A stretch of DNA of 64,000 nucleotides from Shimazuella alba (GCF_009831235.1 NZ_WUUL01000008.1:124001-188000), one strand, 5' to 3'. Counted from the first letter of the stretch, positions 52,920 to 60,876 are shown. Notes: generated from the letters alone by a model not told the origin. Numbers and translations are program-made.

Positions 52920-53987
52920 ATGATAACGGCAGAGCAAGTGCTAGAGGCTTTACGAGGAGTAAAAGATCCTGAACTCGATCGAAGCCTTGTTGAATTAAAT
53001 ATGATTCGCAATATCCAGATCGATGGAACTACCGTTTCCCTTGATGTGATTTTAACAATCCAAGGATGTCCCTTAAAGGTGAAAATCGGTGAAGATGTGG
53101 AAGATGCAATTAAAGCATTGGGAGCAGAAAAGGTTCATGTGACATTTGGTTCGATGACCGATGAGGAGCGGGCTACCCTTTCTCAAAAATTACGCAACCC
53201 TGGGCAACAAACTGGTAATTCCGATTTATTATCTCCTTCTTCCAAAACGACATTTATTGCAGTTGCTAGTGGAAAAGGCGGAGTAGGAAAGTCTACTGTG
53301 ACGGTTAATCTCGCTGTTTCTCTAGCGCGTCTTGGAAAAAAAGTAGGAATCATTGACGCGGATATCTATGGATTTAGTGTGCCAGATATGATGGGGATTG
53401 AACAACGACCTGTAGTGATTGACGAAACGATTCTCCCAGTTGAACGTTTTGGGGTAAAAGTCATGTCGATGGGTTTCTTTGTAGATGATAACGCTCCTGT
53501 AGTTTGGCGTGGTCCTATTCTAGGGAAAATGTTACGTAATTTTTTTCATGAGGTTCACTGGGGTGAATTAGATTATTTATTGCTTGATTTACCACCTGGA
53601 ACTGGCGATGTTGCTTTAGACGTTCACCAAATCATTCCACAGAGCAAAGAAATTATCGTCACCACTCCACATGCTACGGCAGCATTTGTTGCAGCTCGTG
53701 CAGGGGCGATGGCCATACATACAACGAAACACGAGCTTTTAGGTGTGGTCGAAAATATGTCTTGGTATGAAACCCGAGATGGAGAACATGATTATGTCTT
53801 CGGCCGTGGTGGTGGACAAAAATTAGCTGAGGAACTCCAAGTGGAGTTACTTGCTCAAATCCCATTGCGGGCGCCAGATAATGGTGATCCAAATGATCCA
53901 CTTTTTTCTCCATCCATCTATGATGCAGAGCATCCAACTGGAAAACTGTATCAACAACTAGCGGAAAATGTAGTAGCAAAATCATAA
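52920..53987 (+). CDS. salA: Mrp/NBP35-family P-loop ATPase SalA
   Basis: In Bacillus SalA represses scoC and carries Fe-S protein features. The 355-residue product has a MIP18-like domain (about 5-80: VLEALRGVKDPELDRSLVEL), then Walker A ASGKGGVGKSTV, DADIYGFSVPDMMG and DLPPGTGD. ATG 52920 with GAGGTG. The order cwlD-salA-gerD is that of Bacillus. Confidence 0.95.
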   Translation: MITAEQVLEALRGVKDPELDRSLVELNMIRNIQIDGTTVSLDVILTIQGCPLKVKIGEDVEDAIKALGAEKVHVTFGSMTDEERATLSQKLRNPGQQTGNSDLLSPSSKTTFIAVASGKGGVGKSTVTVNLAVSLARLGKKVGIIDADIYGFSVPDMMGIEQRPVVIDETILPVERFGVKVMSMGFFVDDNAPVVWRGPILGKMLRNFFHEVHWGELDYLLLDLPPGTGDVALDVHQIIPQSKEIIVTTPHATAAFVAARAGAMAIHTTKHELLGVVENMSWYETRDGEHDYVFGRGGGQKLAEELQVELLAQIPLRAPDNGDPNDPLFSPSIYDAEHPTGKLYQQLAENVVAKS

Positions 53988-53991
53988 GAGA

Positions 53992-54056
53992 GAAAGAGCC
54001 GAGAAACCTGAACTTCGCCTCCTTGCGAAGATCAAAAATCTTGGCTCTTTCCTTTT
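53992..54056. terminator. Terminator between salA and gerD
   Basis: GAAAGAGCC and GGCTCTTTC form the outer stem, with an inner CTTCGC/GCGAAG hairpin, followed by CTTTTC. It probably serves the converging salA and gerD. Confidence 0.65.
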
Positions 54057-54728
54057 CTAATGGATAGGGAGGAAGGCACTTTGTCCTCCGCCTCCACCGC
54101 CTCCGCCTTCTCCGCCACCTTCTCCGCTTTCTTCTTCCCCACTTTCTTGATTTTCTCCGCCATCTTTTTTCTGCCCGCCACTTTGTTGTTGCTCTTTGGA
54201 AAGTTTCATGAGTTTATCTTTTATAGTGGGAATCTGTAAAGATTCCGCGATGACTTTCATGACTTCTTTGCGGTATTCACTGCTTTTGGTCAATTCCAGC
54301 AGTTGCTTTTCAAATTGCGGATCTTTTAGAATATCCATCATCGATTGCTGATACTCAGGATCTTTCATCAATGCTTTCATCATTTTTTGCTGTTGTTTCT
54401 CCGTTGCTTTCGAAAAACTTTCTGCTACTTCTGGTTTTGCTAATATTTTTTCCAAACTTTGTTGCATCTTTGGATCAGCAAATGATTTTTGCATTGTTTC
54501 CTTAATTTTTTGCTCATCCATCATGAGCTGTTCTTTCACTTCTGGTGTACTCAAGACATCCTGAAAAACTTTTTCTCCTTCTTTAGAATGAAGGATATCA
54601 AGCATCATTTGTTTCATTTGAGGATATTCGATTTGTTGGCCTGATTGTTGGGATTTCTCTTGTCCACAGGCAGGAAGTATAAGTGCAAGGGCGAGTAATA
54701 CGAGCCAGCTTTTATGTTTTCGATACAT
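54057..54728 (-). CDS. gerD: Spore germination lipoprotein GerD
   Basis: GerD is needed for rapid germination and for clustering germinant receptors in the spore membrane. The 223-residue product has lipobox LILPACGQ (Cys about 21), a helical core (residues about 35-170, rich in Met, Gln and Lys), and an unusual Gly/Glu-rich tail containing GGGEGGGGGGGGQ. Opposed to salA and kbaA, as in Bacillus. ATG 54728 after GGAGGA. Confidence 0.92.
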   Translation of the reverse strand: MYRKHKSWLVLLALALILPACGQEKSQQSGQQIEYPQMKQMMLDILHSKEGEKVFQDVLSTPEVKEQLMMDEQKIKETMQKSFADPKMQQSLEKILAKPEVAESFSKATEKQQQKMMKALMKDPEYQQSMMDILKDPQFEKQLLELTKSSEYRKEVMKVIAESLQIPTIKDKLMKLSKEQQQSGGQKKDGGENQESGEEESGEGGGEGGGGGGGGQSAFLPIH

Positions 54729-54824
54729 CATAATTCCTCCGACGACACTGTTTACTGCTTAATATGAGAAGGAATGGCTTGTCTTATGCGGAGATCGCAG
54801 TTGTTTTTTATTGGAAGAGAATCA

Positions 54825-54858
54825 GGAAAGACCAGAGGAATAAATCCTTTGGTCTTTG
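54825..54858. terminator. Stem-loop upstream of gerD
   Basis: AAAGACCAGAGGA and TCCTTTGGTCTTT pair with one wobble, followed on the plus strand by GTTTTATG. It lies between gerD and the GC-rich gene and may back up that gene's own hairpin. Confidence 0.55.
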
Positions 54859-54890
54859 TTTTATGGGATCGTTCATTATATGTTCGGGGC

Positions 54891-54924
54891 GGCGGTGACA
54901 GGGATGTTGTGTCCTGTCACCGCC
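54891..54924 (-). terminator. GC-rich hairpin after foreign-type gene
   Basis: GGCGGTGACAGG and CCTGTCACCGCC form a perfect 12-base GC-rich stem 12 bases beyond the stop of the gene at 54936. No U-tract follows on the minus strand. All four GC-rich genes here end this way. Confidence 0.6.
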
Positions 54925-54935
54925 ACCAGTGAAAT

Positions 54936-55529
54936 CTAGCCTCGGTAGTGGGTGGAGTGGGGGTGGACGGGCATGTAGTACTTGGGTTCCTGACCGGACG
55001 AGGTCATCTGGAAGCGGGCGGGATCCTGACTGATGTTCTGCGGATACGGGTGCTCACCCTGCGAGTAGGAGCGGTTGTATCCCTGCGGATGCGGGTACTG
55101 ATCGGTCTGCGCCTGCTGCATGCGGTTGTACTGTTCGCGCTGTCGTGCGGCGGCGATCTGAGACTCCCTCTTCTGCTTATAGAACGGTCCCTCGAAGAGC
55201 CAGTCGAGTTCCATGTAGCCCTTCCAGATCAGCTTGCGAGCGTTCTTCTCGTACTCGGGGAGGTACTTGACTCCCTCCATCATGAAGAGGATGATGTTGA
55301 TGACCCTCGTTTGGATGGACTTCTTGGGTGCCTTCGACGCAGCATGCGCCAGTAGGAGATTGGCCTGAAGAACAGCCTTCTCGTACGGCATGTCCTGCGG
55401 AGGCTCGGCGTACTGTCCATCCTCAAAGCCGTGACGGTAGACGCGCTTCTTTACGATGGAGAAGGCGATGGAGGAGAAGAGCAAGATCGCTCCTACAACT
55501 CCGATGATCAGAAGCAAGTTGATGTCCAC
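54936..55529 (-). CDS. GC-rich membrane-anchored hypothetical, cassette 1
   Basis: The 197-residue product has one N-terminal membrane segment (about 4-24), a charged cytoplasmic region (FEDGQYAEPP, then SIQTRVINIILFMMEGVKYL) and a Gln/Tyr/Pro-rich tail of low complexity from about 130. Lys codons are AAG and codons end mostly in G or C, unlike gerD and kbaA on either side. GTG 55529 with AGGGGAA. No family recognised. It looks like recently acquired DNA. Confidence 0.75.
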   Translation of the reverse strand: MDINLLLIIGVVGAILLFSSIAFSIVKKRVYRHGFEDGQYAEPPQDMPYEKAVLQANLLLAHAASKAPKKSIQTRVINIILFMMEGVKYLPEYEKNARKLIWKGYMELDWLFEGPFYKQKRESQIAAARQREQYNRMQQAQTDQYPHPQGYNRSYSQGEHPYPQNISQDPARFQMTSSGQEPKYYMPVHPHSTHYRG

Positions 55530-55715
55530 TGCGTTCCGTTCCCCTCTTACGAGGTAGATTCCGGTGATGATTTACTATTATTCTACCAAGAAAGAATTCC
55601 CAATGGAATTAGGATTCTGACTAATGGAGTAGAAAATTTATTCTCTTTGTCGATATGTGAAAGTTGGCGTCTAGATGTGCTACAATCAGAAGCGAAGCAA
55701 GGGAGTGCGATACAT

Positions 55716-56303
55716 ATGACATTAAAAAAATTATTTTTTTGGATCGTGTCTACGTTGTTAGTAGGCGCGATACTATCGATTGTTTTAGGTTATTTGATCG
55801 GTGCGATAACAGGAACGAATTTTGGTGCGTTTACACAGATTTTGCTCACAGGGCTGACATTTGCGGCTGTGGCAGAGCTTGGATTCTTCTCTTACCTTGT
55901 ATTTAATTGGCTTGGAAAAGGATTTTTCCGAAGTCAAAAGTTATTTGTTGGGGTACAAATTGTTCTTATTCTTATTTTGTTGATCAACCTCATTTATTTG
56001 AACACCAGTAAGTTTGCTGGAGCATCTCTGTTTGCTCATTTAGCTATCCCTCTTTTGATTGTGGTAGTTTCTATGGGAGTTGCTTGGTGGAAATCCGCCA
56101 AAGGAGTACGACAAGCCTTTGTACCAACTTTATTTTTTATGATCGCTGGGACGACATTGGAAGCTATTCCTTCGATTAACTCCAAAGCTGGAGAAGTGCC
56201 TATCCCATTTGTGATATTTACTGTTTTGATATTGCTGGTGTGCAATGGTTATCAGATTCTCCAACTATCCTGGTTGGTCACTCGTTCACCAAAAGAAAAA
56301 TAA
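55716..56303 (+). CDS. kbaA: KinB signalling pathway activation protein KbaA
   Basis: KbaA activates the KinB branch of the sporulation phosphorelay. The 195-residue product has five to six hydrophobic segments and starts MTLKKLFFWIVSTLLVGAIL, matching the family in length. The ATG at 55716 has GGGAG at seven bases; the longer frame from 55431 runs through the neighbouring gene. Lies between gerD and pdaB, as in Bacillus. Confidence 0.92.
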   Translation: MTLKKLFFWIVSTLLVGAILSIVLGYLIGAITGTNFGAFTQILLTGLTFAAVAELGFFSYLVFNWLGKGFFRSQKLFVGVQIVLILILLINLIYLNTSKFAGASLFAHLAIPLLIVVVSMGVAWWKSAKGVRQAFVPTLFFMIAGTTLEAIPSINSKAGEVPIPFVIFTVLILLVCNGYQILQLSWLVTRSPKEK

Positions 56304-56310
56304 TCTTTTA

Positions 56311-56343
56311 AAAAGAGGTTCTCTAGCGGATTCCTCTTTTTTT
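56311..56343 (+). terminator. Terminator after kbaA
   Basis: AAAAAGAGG and CCTCTTTTT form a 9-base stem with a 14-base loop, followed by more T residues. Confidence 0.75.
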
Positions 56344-56436
56344 GTTTATCGTAAATTTGTTAAATCTGATGCAGCAATTGATCACGGTAGAACCATGTTG
56401 GAGGTTTAAGAAGTTTATAAATTTTTCTTAGCTATG

Positions 56437-56445
56437 TGCTATAAT
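56437..56445 (+). promoter_or_regulatory. Extended -10 promoter of cassette 2
   Basis: TGCTATAAT fits TGnTATAAT. Transcription starts near 56452, about 32 bases before the ATG at 56484. No good -35 is seen. Confidence 0.6.
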
Positions 56446-56483
56446 TTGATAGAAGTTCCCTTCTCGATACTGTGGGAGTGAAA

Positions 56484-56624
56484 ATGGCTGACAAGCAGAC
56501 CGATAAGGTCGACGTGACGGTTCCGGGAACCACTTTTACCGGTACTGTCGAGGTTCCTTCAAATGTAACGGAGAAGGATCTTGCTGACAATGGTATGACG
56601 GAGGCTCACCGAGAGAAGAAGTAA
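56484..56624 (+). CDS. GC-rich small hypothetical, cassette 2
   Basis: The 46-residue product begins MADKQTDKVDVTVPGTTFTG and ends AHREKK. All five Lys codons are AAG and all four Glu codons GAG, unlike the AAA/GAA-rich neighbours. GGGAG precedes the ATG. A hairpin with 11-base stem follows. Below usual length cut-offs for gene calling. No family recognised. Confidence 0.7.
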   Translation: MADKQTDKVDVTVPGTTFTGTVEVPSNVTEKDLADNGMTEAHREKK

Positions 56625-56641
56625 GACATACCATTGTCAGA

Positions 56642-56674
56642 AGGTGGTTCGAATCTATATTGGGTTCGAACCAC
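56642..56674 (+). terminator. Hairpin after cassette 2
   Basis: GGTGGTTCGAA and TTCGAACCACC form a perfect 11-base stem with an 11-base loop. No T-run follows. Confidence 0.6.
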
Positions 56675-56710
56675 CACCTAAGTATAAAGTAGGAAAGAAA
56701 AATATAGATT

Positions 56711-56746
56711 AAAAAAGATGCAGGGGAATAAACCTGCATCTTTTTT
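56711..56746. terminator. Bidirectional terminator after pdaB
   Basis: AAAAAAGATGCAGG and CCTGCATCTTTTTT form a perfect 14-base stem with an 8-base loop. It works on both strands, ending pdaB on the minus strand. Confidence 0.9.
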
Positions 56747-56779
56747 AATTTGCGTTTCAAAACAAAGGAGTGACTAGAG

Positions 56780-57550
56780 TTACTCAACTGGCTTTTGCTT
56801 CACATCTGAACCAGCAAGCAACTCAGACACAGTTACAAATTCATACCCTTTAGCCCGCAATTGATCGATAATCTGCGGCAGTGCTTCTTTGGTTTGGCGA
56901 CAAGAATCGCTTGCGTGTAACAAAATAATATCTCCAGGATGTGCTTTGGTCACTACACGATTGACGATATTGTCAACTCCTGGATTCATCCAATCACGCG
57001 AATCCGTATCCCATTGAATCGATTTATATCCCATTTGATCAGCGATCTTAAGTACCCGTTTGTCAAAATCACCATTGGGATAGCGAATCAGATTAATCTG
57101 TTTTAAACCAGTTACTTTCTTTAAGATGCTGTCAGAAGTAGTAAGTTGCTTGCGAATATCCGCATCAGATAAAGTGCTGTAGTTTTCGTGCTTATGTCCA
57201 TGGCTGCCAATCTCGTATTTCGCATCCACGATGCGCTTTACAATATCTGGATGACCTTCTGACCAAGGAGAGGAGAGGAAGAAGGTAGCTTTTTTCAGTC
57301 CTTTCTGCTCCAATACGTCTAGAATTGGAACTGTCCTTTCTTCGCCCCAACTTATATCGAAAGTGAGTGCCACAACCTTTTTATCGGTTTTTACACTATA
57401 AATCGCAGAAGGCCCACCATCGTCTAACGGGAGAAATACATCTACGTTTTGTCGTTCCGCATAGACGATCCCAGCTGCAAAAATCATCCCCAATGCTAGC
57501 AGGCTGACTTTTTTTAGTTGTTTTGCTGATAGTATCCAAAAAAAGTTCAT
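56780..57550 (-). CDS. pdaB: Polysaccharide deacetylase PdaB
   Basis: PdaB is needed for spore maintenance and cortex muramic lactam. The 256-residue product has one N-terminal membrane anchor (about 12-30), then the NodB domain: ALTFDISWGEERTVPILDVL, GSHGHKHENY with the metal His residues, RYPNGDFDKRVL and DIILLHASDS. The first Asp of the TFD motif is present. ATG 57550 fits family length, with GGAGG 11 bases upstream. Confidence 0.94.
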   Translation of the reverse strand: MNFFWILSAKQLKKVSLLALGMIFAAGIVYAERQNVDVFLPLDDGGPSAIYSVKTDKKVVALTFDISWGEERTVPILDVLEQKGLKKATFFLSSPWSEGHPDIVKRIVDAKYEIGSHGHKHENYSTLSDADIRKQLTTSDSILKKVTGLKQINLIRYPNGDFDKRVLKIADQMGYKSIQWDTDSRDWMNPGVDNIVNRVVTKAHPGDIILLHASDSCRQTKEALPQIIDQLRAKGYEFVTVSELLAGSDVKQKPVE

Positions 57551-57694
57551 CTTTGATTTGACCTCCATCCGTTTATCCTACTTTCATCGTATGGGAGGTG
57601 GGGACAACTTATGTCTGTTTTGTTGATATAGTAGAATAATAAATATGAACATAGTAGTATTTGACTGCGCTTAAGGAACAGCATGGGAGATCAT

Positions 57695-57844
57695 ATGGAG
57701 AACAACATATCAGCAAAACAAACGTTTTTAGATGGTTGCAAATCAGGAATACCTATTGCTATTGGGTATGTTTCTATCGCCGTTGCATTTGGACTTTTAG
57801 CAAAATCAGTAGGTGTCCCCGATCAGTTCACTTCTGATGATTAA
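57695..57844 (+). pseudogene. AzlC-family permease fragment
   Basis: A 49-codon ORF, MENNISAKQTFLDGCKSGIP then IAIGYVSIAVAFGLLAKSVG and a stop, matches the start of AzlC branched-chain amino acid exporters. The full family length is about 230 residues, so four fifths are missing. GGGAG SD retained. The azlD partner is absent. Confidence 0.65.
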
Positions 57845-57895
57845 CCTTCAACATCCAAAGCGATTTTTCATAAAATGAAAAAAGGAAGTTATATA

Positions 57896-58476
57896 ATGAT
57901 TGAAATTAAAAGAGCTAGTGAGTTGGGAGAAAGCGCAAGGAAACAGATGAGTGAGATTTTTGTAGAAGGATTTGGAGATCTCCATACTTTTTTTTCAAAG
58001 GATAAAAGAAAGCTAGCCATTGCTTTCGAGCATATGTTTGTGTTAGATGTTTTTTACGTAGCGTTAGTCGATGGAGAAGTCGCTGGAATAACAGCTTGTA
58101 CAGATGGAAAAATTATGCCTATTGATCATAGTAAAAAAGTGTTGAGGAATCATTTGGGGTTTTGGAAAGGAACATTTGCTTACTCAGTATTTAAACGAGA
58201 ATTCCAAAAGCCCCCATTGATGTGGGTGAAAAAAAGGCATGGGTAGAATTCGTTGCAACTTCTGTTAAATACAGAGGTAAAGGTGTAGCAACAGCCATCA
58301 TGAACCATATCTTTGCGTTATCACAATATAATGAATACATTTTGGTAGTGGCTGATAACAACACAAATGCACTGAAAATGTATGAAAAGTTAGGTTACAA
58401 AGAGTTCAAACGAATCAAACACAAATACAGTAAGTACAGCGGGATCGATCATATGATATATATGAAATATAAATAA
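57896..58476 (+). pseudogene. GNAT acetyltransferase with one frameshift
   Basis: Frame 1 gives MIEIKRASELGESARKQMSE to KREFQKPPLMW and a stop; frame 2 gives PIDVGEKKAWVEFVATS, then the acetyl-CoA loop KYRGKGVATAIMNHIF and NNTNALKMYEKLGYKEF to 58476. The change is at the C5 run near 58209-58213. A single base in a homopolymer can be a sequencing error, so the gene may be intact in the cell. Confidence 0.75.
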
Positions 58477-58528
58477 ATTTTGTTGCGAGACTGACAAGCA
58501 AAAACTAATGTAACTTTGATTAAATATT

Positions 58529-58565
58529 AAACCAAAACACCTCCAATGGAGGTGTTTTGGTTTAT
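58529..58565. terminator. Bidirectional terminator after glutathione peroxidase
   Basis: AACCAAAACACCTCCA and GGAGGTGTTTTGGTT form a stem of about 15 bases with a very short loop. It overlaps the stop codon of the minus-strand gene. Confidence 0.85.
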
Positions 58566-59041
58566 TGTTGCAAGAGCTCTTCGATTTTCTCCGCTAGTTT
58601 CTCAGGTTCAGTGTTTGGAGCATATCGTTTGACTACTTTTCCATCACGATCGACGAGAAATTTGGTAAAGTTCCACTTGATTGCTCCACCAAGAATGCCG
58701 GATGCTTCTTTGGTTAGATGTTTGTATAAAGGGTGAGCATTGGAACCATTTACATCAATTTTAGCGAAGATAGGAAAAGACGCGCCGAAGTTTACTTGGC
58801 AAAACTCTTGAATCTCTTCGTTTGTTCCTGGCTCTTGTCCAAGAAACTGGTTACAAGGGAAGCCAAGAATCTCTAGCCCTTGATCTTTGTATTTGTCGTA
58901 TAGAGCTTGTAATCCTTTATATTGGGGAGTAAATCCGCATTTGCTGGCGACATTGACAATCAACAGTACTTTTCCCCGGTAATCAGCAAGTGATTTTTCC
59001 TCGCTACTTGCAGTGGTTACTTGGATATCATATATGTTCAT
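58562..59041 (-). CDS. bsaA: Glutathione peroxidase family protein
   Basis: These small bacterial peroxidases reduce peroxides, usually with thioredoxin as donor. The 159-residue product has active residues C35 ([10 protein letters not shown]), Q65 next to FPCN, and W123 ([13 protein letters not shown]). Cys rather than selenocysteine at the active site. ATG with AAAGGAGATT upstream. Confidence 0.94.
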   Translation of the reverse strand: MNIYDIQVTTASSEEKSLADYRGKVLLIVNVASKCGFTPQYKGLQALYDKYKDQGLEILGFPCNQFLGQEPGTNEEIQEFCQVNFGASFPIFAKIDVNGSNAHPLYKHLTKEASGILGGAIKWNFTKFLVDRDGKVVKRYAPNTEPEKLAEKIEELLQQ

Positions 59042-59177
59042 GTTCTTGTAATCTCCTTTGATTCGTTCATTACATATAGTTTAACAGAGCAAGTAAAAGA
59101 AGCAAATTTGTATAGGAAATTAAACTTTTTTTAATATGATAACGTATTTGTCAATCTAAATAATTCTACTGGTACTC

Positions 59178-59205
59178 TTGTCAGTAATAAAATCGGTAAT
59201 ATAAT
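59178..59205 (+). promoter_or_regulatory. Promoter of cassette 3
   Basis: TTGTCA (59178-59183) and TATAAT (59200-59205) are 16 bases apart, about 49 bases before the ATG at 59254. Confidence 0.7.
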
Positions 59206-59253
59206 AAGAGTAAGTGATGACAGAAAGCTACGTCAGGAAGAAAGGATTCATTG

Positions 59254-59451
59254 ATGGAACAGACGACTCAGCGTACAGTGAAGTCTGAGAAGCAGCTGCT
59301 TGCAGAGGCAGTATGGGCTAAGCTCCCTTCGAAGCGAACTGAGGAGGAGTGGCGGCTTCTCGAAGAAGTAGCGAAGGCTAAGCGTCCTTCAGAGCGCACC
59401 GACGAGGAGGATCGACTTCTCGATGATGTCGATGGTCCTTGGCATGACTAG
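59254..59451 (+). CDS. GC-rich small repeat protein, cassette 3
   Basis: The 65-residue product holds two tandem 18-residue units, AKLPSKRTEEEWRLLEEV and AKRPSERTDEEDRLLDDV, both helical and acidic. All six Lys codons are AAG. ATG 59254 has AAAGGA at good distance; the upstream TTG at 59251 is less likely. A 16-base perfect stem-loop follows. No family recognised. Confidence 0.7.
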   Translation: MEQTTQRTVKSEKQLLAEAVWAKLPSKRTEEEWRLLEEVAKAKRPSERTDEEDRLLDDVDGPWHD

Positions 59452-59490
59452 CCTTCCCACTACTTGGTCTATGATCTAGACTGAGTACAA

Positions 59491-59524
59491 CTGGCTCGGT
59501 GTCTTTTGAAAGACACCGAGCCAG
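59491..59524 (+). terminator. Hairpin after cassette 3
   Basis: CTGGCTCGGTGTCTTT and AAAGACACCGAGCCAG form a perfect 16-base stem with a two-base loop. The tail TCGCAAATAAAA lacks a U-tract. Confidence 0.7.
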
Positions 59525-59671
59525 TCGCAAATAAAATACTTTACAAAATAACAAAATAGTATTAACATTAAGAAATCTTTTCCAAAAGAAGGAATATTAC
59601 CCCCTTTGCTGTAGCGTATTGGTTTTTTTCACTCGTAAGGGTGGACTACTGACACTAGTCAAACAGCAAGG

Positions 59672-59764
59672 ATATCATCCTCCTTGATGGAGGACATTGT
59701 GACTCCCACCGTGCATATGTGATACCTTCGGGTATCCCCATTTTTGAATGGGACGGTGGAAGTC
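59672..59764 (+). ncRNA. Three-way-junction RNA-like structure upstream of smpB
   Basis: The outer stem pairs 59701-59712 (GACTCCCACCGT) with 59753-59764 (ACGGTGGAAGTC), 11 of 12 bases. Inside are GATACC-TTCG-GGTATC (59721-59736, a cUUCGg tetraloop on this strand) and CCCATT/AATGGG (59737-59752), directly abutting. A TCCTCC/GGAGGA hairpin lies just left (59678-59694). Together with cassette 3 and the smpB promoter this fills the 412-base gap before smpB. Known class not recognised; an IS200/IS605-type end or a small RNA are options. Confidence 0.4.
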
Positions 59765-59832
59765 ATCTAATTTAAATTTATAACCCTCATTCTTCGAAGT
59801 AGGGCTTCTTACTTTTGGTTCTGTGGTGGACA

Positions 59833-59841
59833 TGCTATAAT
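59833..59841 (+). promoter_or_regulatory. smpB promoter
   Basis: TATAAT at 59836-59841 preceded by TG two bases before, giving TGCTATAAT of the extended -10 type. Starts about 20 bases before the smpB ATG. Confidence 0.65.
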
Positions 59842-59863
59842 ATTGCTTCAGGAGTGATGCAAA

Positions 59864-60328
59864 ATGGGAACCAAAGGAAGCAAAGTAGTCGCTCGTAACA
59901 AAAAAGCAACCCATGATTATCATATTGAAGAAACATTTGAAGCTGGGATTGTATTGACAGGGACAGAGATCAAGTCGATCCGGCAAGGCAGAGTAAATCT
60001 CCAAGATGCTTATGCGAGAGTAAATAATGGGGAAGTTTTTGTTGTTGGAATGCATATCAGTCCGTTTGAACAAGGAAATCGTTACAATGTAGATCCGACT
60101 CGTACCCGAAAATTATTGATGCATAAAAAAGAGATTAATAAACTAATCGGACAGACGAAAATCAAAGGTTTGACCTTGATTCCACTTGATCTTCATCTAC
60201 GGGATGGTTTTGCCAAGCTTCAATTGGCATTAGGTAAGGGGAAAAAACAGTACGATAAACGAGCGTCTGCTGCAAAACGAGATGCAGATCGCATGATCGA
60301 ACGAAAACTAAAGGAACAAAACCGCTAA
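59864..60328 (+). CDS. smpB: SsrA-binding protein SmpB
   Basis: SmpB binds tmRNA and delivers it to stalled ribosomes. The 154-residue product has [20 protein letters not shown], then [20 protein letters not shown] and the C-terminal basic tail [20 protein letters not shown] with AGGAGTG. ssrA follows directly, as in many Bacillota. Confidence 0.97.
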   Translation: MGTKGSKVVARNKKATHDYHIEETFEAGIVLTGTEIKSIRQGRVNLQDAYARVNNGEVFVVGMHISPFEQGNRYNVDPTRTRKLLMHKKEINKLIGQTKIKGLTLIPLDLHLRDGFAKLQLALGKGKKQYDKRASAAKRDADRMIERKLKEQNR

Positions 60329-60351
60329 ACCTATACAAATAGGTAATGATG

Positions 60352-60360
60352 TGTTATAAT
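60352..60360 (+). promoter_or_regulatory. ssrA promoter -10
   Basis: TGTTATAAT fits the extended -10 form. It lies 28 bases before the mature 5' end of tmRNA. Confidence 0.65.
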
Positions 60361-60387
60361 CATAAGTCGTTATTGCTCTTTTGATAT

Positions 60388-60749
60388 GGGGGCGTTTTTG
60401 GGATTCGACGGGGATGATTGTCCTACGAGGAGCGAGCCGAGGGGCTGCGTATCTCGTTAAATACGCGGACGCCAATAATAACTGGCAAAAACAATAATGT
60501 TGCTCTAGCTGCCTAATAGTGTAGCTAGGATCCACTTCTTCATCGCCTATGTGAAGCTGCTGGGTCTCAAACTTTAGTAGGCTAGCCGCTCGATAGGCCA
60601 CGATCGAGTTGGCGAACTTTAGTGGCTGGTCTAATGAGCAGCCTGTCGCTGGGCGACTTGTTAGACGAGATATAAATCAGCGACTGCGCTCGGAGTGCCT
60701 CGTGGGGTGGTGTCTTCGGACAGCGGTTCGACTCCGCTCGCCTCCACCA
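60388..60749 (+). ncRNA. ssrA: Transfer-messenger RNA
   Basis: The 362-nucleotide RNA starts GGGGGCG and ends CGCCTCC-ACCA, which pair as the tRNA-like acceptor stem with encoded CCA. The T-arm GGTTCGACTCC is near the 3' end, and GGGATTCGACGGGG near the 5' end is the typical start. The tag ORF reads GKNNNVALAA and stops with tandem TAA-TAG; with the charged Ala the tag is AGKNNNVALAA, ending in the ALAA degron. Confidence 0.95.
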
Positions 60750-60763
60750 AAAACAAAAAAACC

Positions 60764-60790
60764 GTAACCTTACTGGTTACGGTTTTTTAT
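60764..60790 (+). terminator. Terminator after ssrA
   Basis: AAACCGTAACC and GGTTACGGTTT form an 11-base perfect stem around TTACT, followed by TTTT. Confidence 0.9.
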
Positions 60791-60820
60791 TATCTATCAT
60801 CAAAGTATCGGATTTACGTG

Positions 60821-60847
60821 CACCTAGTCATCGGAGGTGTCTAGGTG
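60821..60847 (-). terminator. Hairpin after cassette 4
   Basis: CACCTAG and CTAGGTG form a 7-base stem with a 13-base loop about 30 bases beyond the stop of the minus-strand gene at 60877. No T-run. Confidence 0.4.
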
Positions 60848-60876
60848 GTTGGGATGCGATGCATCTCAAAGGTTGG

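Noticed and set aside
53674-53985. Minus-strand ORF inside salA
   Set aside because: His-rich shadow of a conserved ATPase gene; no SD.
54948-55355. Plus-strand ORF antisense to the GC-rich membrane gene
   Set aside because: GC-rich coding DNA gives long antisense frames; this one has Val/Leu/Arg-rich composition and no SD. The minus frame has a membrane segment, a GTG with SD and a promoter-like region.
55431-55715. Upstream extension of kbaA
   Set aside because: The extended frame runs antisense into the GC-rich gene. The ATG at 55716 has an SD and gives the normal KbaA length.
60308-60601. Minus-strand ORF across the tmRNA gene
   Set aside because: It lies over the clear ssrA sequence with its conserved ends and has no SD.
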